This document shows, piece after piece, positions 8,494 through 15,015 of a stretch of 38,890 bases of DNA. The DNA is from HGM10836 sp045580645 (GTDB lineage: Bacteria; Bacillota_I; Bacilli_A; RF39; UBA660). The DNA lies in contig JAZNOG010000026.1 in the NCBI GenBank assembly GCA_045580645.1, positions 1 through 38,890 of the forward strand, written 5' to 3'. The stretch's first letter is position 1. Each line of letters opens with the position of its first letter. A program made the position numbers and the translations under genes. The notes under the pieces were generated by a model. That model searched no databases. It saw only the letters and a list, made by a program, of their open reading frames with translations, and had not been told where the DNA came from.

Positions 8494-8944
8494 TTTCTAC
8501 TACCATCTCCTTATAATTAGAAATAACTATTTTTTCTATACCAATTAAATCTTCACCATTTGAAGCAATTGATGTAATTTTATCATATTCAGTTAAAATA
8601 TTTAGAAAAGAATAATTACTTACATATTTTTCCTTTATATATATATTATTCGCTAAAGACTCGTAATACACCTTGATATTTTCTGCAGTTTTTTTATTTT
8701 TTGTAATTCCAACATACAAATGATATCCATCCTCTTCCTCTAAATACAAATGGTCTTTATAATTTTTCACATTAGACTTTAGAGCTTCTAAACTAGAATA
8801 AACACCCATTTGAACAAAATAAACTTTTTCACCCTCTTCAAAAACAGATAAAGAATTTTCATTATAATCATTAAAAAACACTTTTCCTATTAAAAAACCA
8901 ACAACAATTGATAAAACAATAGGCACTAAAAATTTTACTTTCAT
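8477..8944 (-). CDS. Membrane-anchored SPOR-domain protein (SpoIIB-like)
   Basis: 155 residues. One N-terminal membrane segment (about 5-22) is followed by a SPOR-like domain ('YFVQMGVYSSLEALKSNVKN', 'DGYHLYVGITKNKKTAENI'), a fold that binds denuded peptidoglycan at septa. In Bacillus the SPOR protein SpoIIB is encoded just upstream of maf-radC-mre and helps septal thinning and engulfment. The same position before radC makes this a SpoIIB equivalent by inference; sequence alone supports only the SPOR fold. The ATG at 8944 follows GGTGAT and was preferred to an in-frame GTG four codons upstream. Confidence 0.75.
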   Translation of the reverse strand: MKVKFLVPIVLSIVVGFLIGKVFFNDYNENSLSVFEEGEKVYFVQMGVYSSLEALKSNVKNYKDHLYLEEEDGYHLYVGITKNKKTAENIKVYYESLANNIYIKEKYVSNYSFLNILTEYDKITSIASNGEDLIGIEKIVISNYKEMVVENGVVN

Positions 8945-8991
8945 TATTATCACCACTACTAGTATAAAATAACAAAAATAAAAAAAATGTC

Positions 8992-9018
8992 GAAAAAAAA
9001 AGAAGATATTACTCTTCT
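8992..9018 (-). terminator. intrinsic terminator after trmL
   Basis: Minus-strand stem AGAAGA (9018-9013) with TCTTCT (9006-9001), then T9. The stem includes the trmL stop codon. Confidence 0.75.
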
Positions 9019-9515
9019 AAAAAATCTTCTCCTTTAAACGGTTCACATCTTAATAAATCATTATAATCTTGCTGTCTTAAAACTTCATATAAAACAATTG
9101 CAACACAATTTGATAAATTTAAAGCTCTAACATTTTCAGTCATAGGAATTCTCATACATCTATCCAAATTTCCTTTTAATAATTCCTTAGGAATACCAGT
9201 GGATTCCTTACCAAATATTAAATATATATTTTCATCACTATTACTATAATCAAAAGAAGTATGAGGTTTTTTACCATATCTCGTAAAATAATAAAATGTT
9301 CCATCATTCTTATTTAAAAAATCTTCAAAATTTTCATAAACTTCAAAATTTAACTTATCAAAATAATTAACACTACTTCTTTTTACATATTTTTCATCTA
9401 AAGAAAAACCAAGAGGTTTGATTAAATGAAGTTTACTATTTGTTGCAACACAACTTCTAATAATATTACCAGTATTCTGTGGTATCTCTGGTTCATATAA
9501 AACAATATTTATCAT
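9009..9515 (-). CDS. trmL: tRNA (cytidine/uridine-2'-O-)-methyltransferase TrmL
   Basis: 168 residues, full length for the single-domain SPOUT enzyme that 2'-O-methylates the wobble base of certain leucine tRNAs. Landmarks: N-terminus 'INIVLYEPEIPQNTGNIIRS' (motif 1, substrate and SAM contact), 'YLIFGKESTGIPKELL' (motif 2) and 'IPMTENVRALNLSNCVAIVLYE' (motif 3, which forms the trefoil knot). The start overlaps the upstream thioredoxin-like gene as ATGA, so the two are probably co-translated. Confidence 0.95.
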   Translation of the reverse strand: MINIVLYEPEIPQNTGNIIRSCVATNSKLHLIKPLGFSLDEKYVKRSSVNYFDKLNFEVYENFEDFLNKNDGTFYYFTRYGKKPHTSFDYSNSDENIYLIFGKESTGIPKELLKGNLDRCMRIPMTENVRALNLSNCVAIVLYEVLRQQDYNDLLRCEPFKGEDFLEE

Positions 9516-10018
9516 AATTCATAACCTTCCAAAAATTCTTTAACTAAATTATTAACATCAGTAATATCGTCACTTGGACTTAACAAATCAATGATTTTAC
9601 CACCACTAAAAACCACAATTGAAGGATAATTATATAATTTTTTTATTAAATCTTCATGTTTATATTCATTATAAATTCTAGTAAGTAAATGATTTTCATC
9701 ACTATTATAACCTATATTTAAATATACAATATCATCTGACAAATTATTCTTAACTATATAATCTTTAAACTTATTTTCAAAATTACGACACTTACTCTCA
9801 CTAGAAGAACACATATAAACTACTAAAAAATCTCTTTCTCTTACAACATTATCTAAATCATTATAATTAACTTCCCTTAAAACAGACGAAATAACAGAAG
9901 TTCCAAGTTTAGAATCATTATATTGTTTATATAAATTTAAAGCATAAATTGTTAAAAGAATTGTAAATGTCATAATAAAAAATAATATAATATAACTTTT
10001 TAAACTACCCTTTTTCAT
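9512..10018 (-). CDS. Membrane-anchored thioredoxin-like protein with a Cys-x6-Cys pair
   Basis: 168 residues. An N-terminal membrane helix is followed by a thioredoxin-like domain: 'DFLVVYMCSSSESKCRNFEN' at the usual active-site position, and 'YNYPSIVVFSGGKIIDLLSP', where the Pro before Ser is the likely cis-Pro turn. The normal C-x-x-C is replaced by Cys-x6-Cys, so a standard disulfide-exchange activity is doubtful. It may be an extracytoplasmic redox or adaptor protein. The ATG at 10018 with GAGGTG upstream was preferred over an in-frame GTG that is part of that ribosome-binding site. It is translationally coupled to trmL. The fold is reasonably supported; the function is unknown. Confidence 0.7.
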   Translation of the reverse strand: MKKGSLKSYIILFFIMTFTILLTIYALNLYKQYNDSKLGTSVISSVLREVNYNDLDNVVRERDFLVVYMCSSSESKCRNFENKFKDYIVKNNLSDDIVYLNIGYNSDENHLLTRIYNEYKHEDLIKKLYNYPSIVVFSGGKIIDLLSPSDDITDVNNLVKEFLEGYEL

Positions 10019-10132
10019 AAGTAACACCTCACTTAATTATATTCTACCATAACTTAAAATCTTTATAAAGAAAATCTTTTTCAACATTTTTTTACTTTCA
10101 ACTAAACTATAATAATTTAAAAAGGAGAAATT

Positions 10133-10297
10133 ATGAAAGTAAAAATATTTGATGAAAACCATGAAAAAGATTTAGAAGAAAAAATCAATGACTTCATTGA
10201 AGAAAAAGAAGTCATTGATATAAAATATCAAGTAGCAATTGCAGTATCCGGAGAAGACCAAATATACTGTTATTCCGCAATTATTATGTATAATTAA
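10133..10297 (+). CDS. cse60: Sporulation protein Cse60
   Basis: A 54-residue gene starting at an ATG with AAGGAGAAATT directly before it. The protein (MKVKIFDENHEKDLEE... EKEVIDIKYQVAIAVSG... QIYCYSAIIMYN) matches the Cse60 family as I recall it: the K-V-K-x-F-D-E-x-H-E-K-D-L-E start, E-K-E-V-I-D-I-K-Y in the middle, and Q-I-Y-C-x-S-A-x-I-x-Y at the end. Bacillus Cse60 is a small sigma-E-dependent mother-cell protein of unknown mechanism. The stop codon abuts the ruvB stop with no base between. A TATAAT-like box lies about 20 bases upstream of the ribosome-binding site, but I could not define a clear promoter class. Confidence 0.85.
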   Translation: MKVKIFDENHEKDLEEKINDFIEEKEVIDIKYQVAIAVSGEDQIYCYSAIIMYN

Positions 10298-11272
10298 TTA
10301 TTTATTAAAATACTTATAAGCTTCTTGTGTAGCAATTCTACCACGAGAAGTTCTTTTCATAAAACCTATTTGAATTAAATATGGTTCATACATATCTTCA
10401 ATTGTAGATACTTCTTCACCAATGCTAGTAGCAAGAGTATCTATTCCAACAGGTCCGCCATTAAATTTATCAATTATAGTAAGCAAAAGTTCCTTATCTG
10501 TTTCATCAAGTCCTACTTTATCTATTTTTAATCTATCAAGAGCCTTATTAGTTATATCTAAATCTATAATGGGTCTTCCATCAACTAAAGCAAAATCACG
10601 AACACGTTTTAATAATTTATTTGCTATTCTAGGCGTCCCACGACTTCTTCTAGCAAGACTAATTGCAGCGTCATCTTCTATTTCAACCTTAAGAACTCTG
10701 GCAGTTCTTTTTACAATTAAAGTAAGTTCTTCAACTGTATAATATTGAAGTTTATTAACGATTCCAAATCGATCCCTAAGTGGAGAAGTTAAATCCCCTG
10801 CTCTAGTAGTAGCACCAACCAAAGTAAATGGAGGTAAATCAATTTTTATATTACGAGTAGAACCTTCACTACCAATAATAATATCTAAAGTAAAATCTTC
10901 CATCGCGGGATATAGTATTTCCTCAATATATCTAGGCATACGATGTATCTCATCAATAAACAAAACATCACCAGGTTCCAAATTAGATAAAACTGCCGCC
11001 AAATCTCCACTTTTTTCAATAGAAGGCCCACTTGCAGTCTTTATATTAACACCAAGTTCATTCGCAATAATATAAGCCATTGTAGTCTTACCAAGTCCAG
11101 GAGGACCATAAAGCAAAACATGATCTAAACTTTCACCACGCATTTTAGCAGCTTCAATAAACACCTTCATGTTTTCTTTAACTTCACTTTGTCCGATATA
11201 TTCATCAATTAACGAAGGACGAATAGAGCTTTCAAATTCTACTTCCCTTTCTTCTTCCAATTTCTTCTTCAC
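10298..11272 (-). CDS. ruvB: Holliday junction branch-migration ATPase RuvB
   Basis: 324 residues, normal length. It has an AAA+ domain with Walker A 'GPPGLGKT' (about 56-63), Walker B 'LFIDEIHR', the RuvB-specific 'ATTRAGDLTSPLRDRFGI' (sensor 1 and arginine finger region) and a C-terminal winged helix ('GGPVGIDTLATSIGEE', 'RTSRGRIAT'). RuvB forms the hexameric motor that drives branch migration with RuvA. The start is GTG with AGGTGG in front. It lies eight bases after ruvA and shares its promoter and LexA-type operator. Confidence 0.97.
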   Translation of the reverse strand: MKKKLEEEREVEFESSIRPSLIDEYIGQSEVKENMKVFIEAAKMRGESLDHVLLYGPPGLGKTTMAYIIANELGVNIKTASGPSIEKSGDLAAVLSNLEPGDVLFIDEIHRMPRYIEEILYPAMEDFTLDIIIGSEGSTRNIKIDLPPFTLVGATTRAGDLTSPLRDRFGIVNKLQYYTVEELTLIVKRTARVLKVEIEDDAAISLARRSRGTPRIANKLLKRVRDFALVDGRPIIDLDITNKALDRLKIDKVGLDETDKELLLTIIDKFNGGPVGIDTLATSIGEEVSTIEDMYEPYLIQIGFMKRTSRGRIATQEAYKYFNK

Positions 11273-11280
11273 AAAACCAC

Positions 11281-11832
11281 CTACCTAAGTAATAATTTTA
11301 ATGCTTCTTTAACTTGTTCTTCAATACTTAAACTACTATCAATCTTAACAAGAATATGTTTAAAATCCTTTTCTTTATAACCAAGTCCAATTAAAACATC
11401 TCTAAGTTCTTCATATGAACTATCACTACCACTTGAACTAGAAACAACCTTTCCTTTTAAATCAAGAACAATCTGCCTAGCAACCTTTTCACCAATCTTA
11501 GGAAACTTTTTAAGATATAAAATATTTTCCCTATCAATTGCATCACAAATGCCACTAACAGAACCAGTAGCAAACATAGGAAGAGCCATCTTTGGTCCAA
11601 CCCCTTTAACACTTATAAGTTTTAAAAACATTTCCTTTTCTTCTAAATTTTTAAAACCATATAAACTATGTTCATCTTCCTTAATAACTTGATATAAATA
11701 AACTTTATACTCTTTATCAATTTCATAAGCATAAGGATTAGCAACATAAACTAAATAACCAATATTATTAACATCTATAACTATATAAGATGAACCTTGT
11801 TCCACAACTTTTCCATAAAAATATGCATACAT
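11281..11832 (-). CDS. ruvA: Holliday junction DNA-binding protein RuvA
   Basis: 183 residues. An N-terminal OB domain ('YFYGKVVEQGSSYIVIDVNN', 'YLVYVANP') is followed by tandem helix-hairpin-helix motifs ('LISVKGVGPKMALPMFATG', 'LKKFPKIGEKVARQIVLDLK') and a C-terminal domain III ('EELRDVLIGLGYKEKD'). This is the standard RuvA architecture. It tetramerises on the four-way junction and loads RuvB. First gene of ruvAB. A sigma-A promoter with an embedded operator lies immediately upstream. Confidence 0.97.
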   Translation of the reverse strand: MYAYFYGKVVEQGSSYIVIDVNNIGYLVYVANPYAYEIDKEYKVYLYQVIKEDEHSLYGFKNLEEKEMFLKLISVKGVGPKMALPMFATGSVSGICDAIDRENILYLKKFPKIGEKVARQIVLDLKGKVVSSSSGSDSSYEELRDVLIGLGYKEKDFKHILVKIDSSLSIEEQVKEALKLLLR

Positions 11833-11859
11833 AAAATCACCTACTTATCATCTAAATCA

Positions 11860-11888
11860 ATCATATCACAACAAACGATTGTTTGCAA
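11860..11888 (-). promoter_or_regulatory. ruvAB promoter
   Basis: TTGCAA (11888-11883), a 17-base spacer and TATGAT (11865-11860) on the minus strand, about 28 bases before the ruvA ATG. A palindromic operator fills most of the spacer. Confidence 0.8.
11872..11885 (-). promoter_or_regulatory. LexA-type SOS operator of ruvAB
   Basis: CAAACGATTGTTTG is an inverted repeat (CAAAC-N4-GTTTG) that fits the Bacillus LexA consensus CGAAC-N4-GTTYG except at position 2 and one spacer base. It overlaps the end of the -35 box and the spacer, an ideal position for a repressor. ruvAB is LexA-controlled in Bacillus, which supports the call. Confidence 0.75.
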
Positions 11889-11901
11889 GTAAAAACATAA
11901 T

Positions 11902-11920
11902 AAAAAAAGACCAAAGTCTT
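11902..11920 (-). terminator. intrinsic terminator after spoVIF
   Basis: Minus-strand stem AAGAC/GTCTT (11920-11916 with 11911-11907, approximately) followed by T7. It overlaps the spoVIF stop codon and lies just upstream of the ruvAB promoter. Confidence 0.7.
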
Positions 11921-12164
11921 ATTTAATAAATTTATCCAAATCTTTAGGAACCTTATCATCCATAATAGTTTTAATAATCTTATCTTCCTTCTCTTGAGAC
12001 ACTTCCTTACCAGTTAATTTACTAATTTGCTTAATAACATCTCTTAAAGCATCCTCATTTTTCATATTACCTTCTTGAAGTTTGCTCGCTAAAGATAAAA
12101 TTGTATCCTTATCTATACTAGTTTTATTTTCAACTTTCTTAAAGAAATTATCACTTAATCTCAT
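11919..12164 (-). CDS. spoVIF: Stage VI sporulation protein F (SpoVIF/YjcC family)
   Basis: 81 residues, normal for the family. 'NFFKKVENKTSIDKDTILSL', then 'LQEGNMKNEDALRDVIKQIS' and 'GKEVSQEKEDKIIKTIMDDK' correspond to the conserved blocks of SpoVIF (N-F-F-K-x-I-E-x-K-T, R-x-V-I-x-x-x-S, K-E-K-E-D-x-I). SpoVIF acts late in the mother cell with GerE in coat assembly. It follows der on the same strand, and its ribosome-binding site is buried in a strong hairpin between the two genes. Confidence 0.85.
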   Translation of the reverse strand: MRLSDNFFKKVENKTSIDKDTILSLASKLQEGNMKNEDALRDVIKQISKLTGKEVSQEKEDKIIKTIMDDKVPKDLDKFIK

Positions 12165-12165
12165 A

Positions 12166-12202
12166 AAAACCCCCTAATTCATTATATGAAAAAGGAGGTT
12201 TT
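12166..12202 (-). promoter_or_regulatory. hairpin that encloses the spoVIF ribosome-binding site
   Basis: A 10-bp stem (12202-12193 with 12175-12166; one G-U pair that exists only in minus-strand RNA) carries an inner 5-bp stem TTCAT/ATGAA. The AGGGGG Shine-Dalgarno of spoVIF forms the 3' arm, and the ATG begins one base after it. It may act as a der terminator, a translational lock on spoVIF, or both. Confidence 0.65.
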
Positions 12203-12205
12203 GTG

Positions 12206-13519
12206 TTATTCCATATCTGTTTTATTTTTAAACACAATCTCTATAGGAACACCCTCAAAATCAAAGTTTTCCCTTATTTTATTTTCTAAATATCTTAAAT
12301 ACGAAAAATGAACTAATCCCTTATCATTTACATTAAAAGTAAACTTAACAGGATTTACACTTGACTGATGAACATAATATATCTTAAGTCTTCTTCCCTT
12401 ATATGATGGAGCAGGATTTAACTGATAAGCATCCATAATAACATTATTTAACACCGAAGTTTTAACCTCTTTATTTAAATTTTCATAAACACGTTTTACC
12501 TCAGGCATTAAAGTATGAATTCTCTTCTTAGTAAGTGCAGACAAAAATACTATTGGAACATAATCAATAAATTTAAATTCTTCTCTTATTTCCTTAGTAA
12601 ACTTCTTAATATCTTCATCCTTTTCAGTAACTGTATCCCACTTGTTAACAACAATTACTAATCCTTTTCCTCTTTCAATTGCATAACTTGCTATATGCTT
12701 ATCATGCTCTATTATTCCCTCTTCACGATTTATAACAAGAAGACAAACATCCGCGCGTTCAATAGCCCTTATACTTCTAAGCAAACTATATTTTTCAATA
12801 ACTTCAAATATCTTACCCTTCTTACGCATACCTGCAGTATCTATTAAAACATAATCACACTTTTCATATTTAAAATCAATATCAACTGCATCACGAGTAG
12901 TCCCAGCCACATTACTTACAATAACCCTTTCTTCATTTAACAAAGCATTAACTAAACTACTTTTACCTACATTAGGTCTACCTATTACACATATTCTAGT
13001 CTTAGAAGATTCTTCCTTTTCATAAGGCTTAAAATCTAAAACTATCTCATCAAGCAAATCTAAAATACCAGTATTTTGTTCAGCACTAACTTCTATAAAC
13101 TTATCAAAACCGAGTTCATAAAAATCATATAAATGTTCCTTAGATTGTCTACTATCAACTTTATTTATTACAACAATAACTTCTTTTCCAGACTTTCTAA
13201 GCATATCACGAACTTCAAAATCATTTGATGTAAGTCCTTCCTTGCCATCAACAACAAAAATAATCTTATCAGCTTCTAAAATACCAATTTCTACTTGAAC
13301 TCTAATTTCATCATTAAAAACATCCTTTGATACATCAATACCACCAGTATCAATTAAATTAAATTTATATTTTCCATAAGATACTTCCCCATAAATCCTA
13401 TCACGAGTAACCCCAGGAGTATCTTCAATAATAGATATTTTCTTTCCTACTAACTTATTAAACAAAGTAGACTTTCCTACATTTGGACGCCCTACTATAC
13501 AAACAGTTGGTAAATTCAT
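12206..13519 (-). CDS. der: Ribosome assembly GTPase Der (EngA)
   Basis: 437 residues from the ATG at 13519, chosen for GAGGTGAT seven bases upstream. Two tandem GTPase domains each carry G1 ('GRPNVGKSTLFNKL' and 'GRPNVGKSSLVNAL'), G3 ('DTGG' and 'DTAG') and G4 ('NKVD' and 'NKWD'). A C-terminal KH-like domain ends the protein. Der acts in 50S subunit maturation. The gene is followed by spoVIF after a strong hairpin. Confidence 0.98.
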   Translation of the reverse strand: MNLPTVCIVGRPNVGKSTLFNKLVGKKISIIEDTPGVTRDRIYGEVSYGKYKFNLIDTGGIDVSKDVFNDEIRVQVEIGILEADKIIFVVDGKEGLTSNDFEVRDMLRKSGKEVIVVINKVDSRQSKEHLYDFYELGFDKFIEVSAEQNTGILDLLDEIVLDFKPYEKEESSKTRICVIGRPNVGKSSLVNALLNEERVIVSNVAGTTRDAVDIDFKYEKCDYVLIDTAGMRKKGKIFEVIEKYSLLRSIRAIERADVCLLVINREEGIIEHDKHIASYAIERGKGLVIVVNKWDTVTEKDEDIKKFTKEIREEFKFIDYVPIVFLSALTKKRIHTLMPEVKRVYENLNKEVKTSVLNNVIMDAYQLNPAPSYKGRRLKIYYVHQSSVNPVKFTFNVNDKGLVHFSYLRYLENKIRENFDFEGVPIEIVFKNKTDME

Positions 13520-13579
13520 AATATCACCTCTCAACTTAACAAATTATACCAAAAAAAACAAAAAATTTCCACATAATTC

Positions 13580-14128
13580 TCACTTTTTCCCAAAAACCGA
13601 AAGTATCTTAGATATTTCAAACAAAATATCATTACACTTATTAACAGCAAAACCTTTTCCTATAGCTTTTCCTCCAATAGTTAAAGCAGAAATAACGCCA
13701 GTTAATATAAGTATTAAATAAAAAGAATTAACATCTAAAATATTAGAAAGTTTAAGCGCAATTGAAAGTCCACAAGAACCACTAATAACACCACAAATAT
13801 CTCCAATTACATCATTACAAAAAGATGAAGCCTTATCCCTTTTATTTATTAATTTTATTGCAATCTTAGAACCTTTTATCTTTTGAGATGCCATAGAATG
13901 AAATATCTTTTCATCTGCTGTTGTAATAGAAACCCCAATAATATCAAATATAACACCCAAAAATATAAAAAATAATAACAGAAAAATTGAAAGCAATATA
14001 TTTGCCTTAGGTATTATAAGTTCTGATACCAAAGAAAGCAAAAAAGATATAACAAAAGATAAAATAGTAATTAATAAAATCCATGATACATTCTTATCAG
14101 TCTTATTCTTATTTTTCTTTTTTTCCAT
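13580..14128 (-). CDS. Hypothetical integral membrane protein
   Basis: 182 residues. A Lys/Asn-rich cytoplasmic N-terminus is followed by two membrane helices (about 18-40 and 45-70), a basic soluble loop ('HSMASQKIKGSKIAIKLINK') and two more hydrophobic helices with many glycines ('GDICGVISGSCGLSIALKL', 'LTGVISALTIGGKAIGKGFA'). The pattern recalls proteins annotated as CorB-like in clostridia, but I do not recognise the family with certainty. I start it at the ATG at 14128, because AGGTGA precedes it; an in-frame GTG three codons earlier overlaps the previous gene. The stop codon of the restriction gene lies inside this ribosome-binding site, so the two may be coupled. Confidence 0.75.
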   Translation of the reverse strand: MEKKKNKNKTDKNVSWILLITILSFVISFLLSLVSELIIPKANILLSIFLLLFFIFLGVIFDIIGVSITTADEKIFHSMASQKIKGSKIAIKLINKRDKASSFCNDVIGDICGVISGSCGLSIALKLSNILDVNSFYLILILTGVISALTIGGKAIGKGFAVNKCNDILFEISKILSVFGKK

Positions 14129-14133
14129 AGCTA

Positions 14134-14892
14134 TCACCTAAAAACATCTTCTCTTATTTTCTTCAATATCTCCAAAACATCATGATTATGAGCACTAGAA
14201 CACATACCAAAACATAAAAACAAATTTTTAATAACATCTATATTATGTTTATCTAATCTAAGAATTCCATACTTTATCTTACTAGAATTATTTCCTATTA
14301 TTTCATTACTATTTAAAAACTCTAACATAGGAATATCCATATAAAGCATTGGTTGAACCCCAGTAGCGTATTGCTGTTTTTGAATAGTAATTTCAGATAC
14401 AATAGAACAAGAATCACTAAGCATATTAAAAGTAGGAAGAGTTATAACAGACTTAAAAAAATCAACATTATTTATCTCAACTTCGCCTTCAACTATTGCT
14501 TTAATAGGATACATATCCTGTAAAAATTCTTTTATATTTTCTATAAAATTAATTAAATCTTCTACTTCATTCTTACTTATTAAACCTATTTTACAAGCAT
14601 AATAAAAAATTTCTGATAATTCATAAGGATTCTTATTCTTTCCATTTGCACCTACAAAAACTAAATTAGTTAAAGCAGTTGTTTTACTATCATCATTTAC
14701 CTTAACATCATAACCAATTTGCCATTCAACATAACTATTCTTACTTATCAAAGTAGACTTAGGTCCAAAACTTTTTCCATATTCTTGAAAGTGATCTCTA
14801 TATTTACATCTAAATTTTCCCTGACTAGTTAAAGGAACAAAAACATCAATATAAGAATCATTTACTTCATATTTCATCTGTGGAACTACCAT
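14134..14892 (-). CDS. Probable restriction enzyme of the R.PabI type (restriction DNA glycosylase)
   Basis: 252 residues without nuclease motifs such as PD-(D/E)xK, HNH or GIY-YIG. It is divergent from a DNA methyltransferase gene. Residues I recall as catalytic in R.PabI (Glu63, Tyr68, His211, Asp214) have counterparts with the same internal spacing: Glu56-x4-Tyr61 in 'VEWQIGYD', and His235-x2-Asp238 in 'SSAHNHDVLEIL'. Candidates for Arg32 are Arg28 or Arg32. R.PabI removes adenine from GTAC and leaves abasic sites instead of cutting directly. Length is slightly above the ~226 residues of R.PabI. A GGAGG ribosome-binding site precedes the ATG. The restriction role is well supported by context; the R.PabI family is a moderate call from motif spacing. 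Confidence 0.65.
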   Translation of the reverse strand: MVVPQMKYEVNDSYIDVFVPLTSQGKFRCKYRDHFQEYGKSFGPKSTLISKNSYVEWQIGYDVKVNDDSKTTALTNLVFVGANGKNKNPYELSEIFYYACKIGLISKNEVEDLINFIENIKEFLQDMYPIKAIVEGEVEINNVDFFKSVITLPTFNMLSDSCSIVSEITIQKQQYATGVQPMLYMDIPMLEFLNSNEIIGNNSSKIKYGILRLDKHNIDVIKNLFLCFGMCSSAHNHDVLEILKKIREDVFR

Positions 14893-14962
14893 AAATAACC
14901 TCCAATTAATAATTATATATTTATTTTAACAATTTTTATGTATTATTACAACAACCAATATA

Positions 14963-14991
14963 TTGAAGAAAAAAAACTATTTTGCTATAAT
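14963..14991 (+). promoter_or_regulatory. promoter of the methyltransferase gene
   Basis: TTGAAG (14963-14968), 17-base spacer and TATAAT (14986-14991) with an extended-10 TG at 14983. It lies inside a frame that could be read as an N-terminal extension of the methyltransferase, which argues for the later ATG at 15016. Confidence 0.75.
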
Positions 14992-15015
14992 AAAATAACA
15001 AAGGAGACTAAAAAT

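Noticed and set aside
10422..10742. Open frame on the plus strand inside ruvB (and similar frames opposite mreC, radC, ackA, thiI, tig and the UDG gene)
   Set aside because: They lie wholly within well-identified genes, have no ribosome-binding sites and have compositions typical of antisense shadows.
11902..11920. Riboswitch upstream of ruvA
   Set aside because: The hairpin there is the spoVIF terminator; the ruvA leader after the promoter is only about 20 bases long.
14938..15015. N-terminal extension of the methyltransferase from an earlier ATG
   Set aside because: The promoter lies within this stretch and a strong ribosome-binding site precedes the ATG at 15016.
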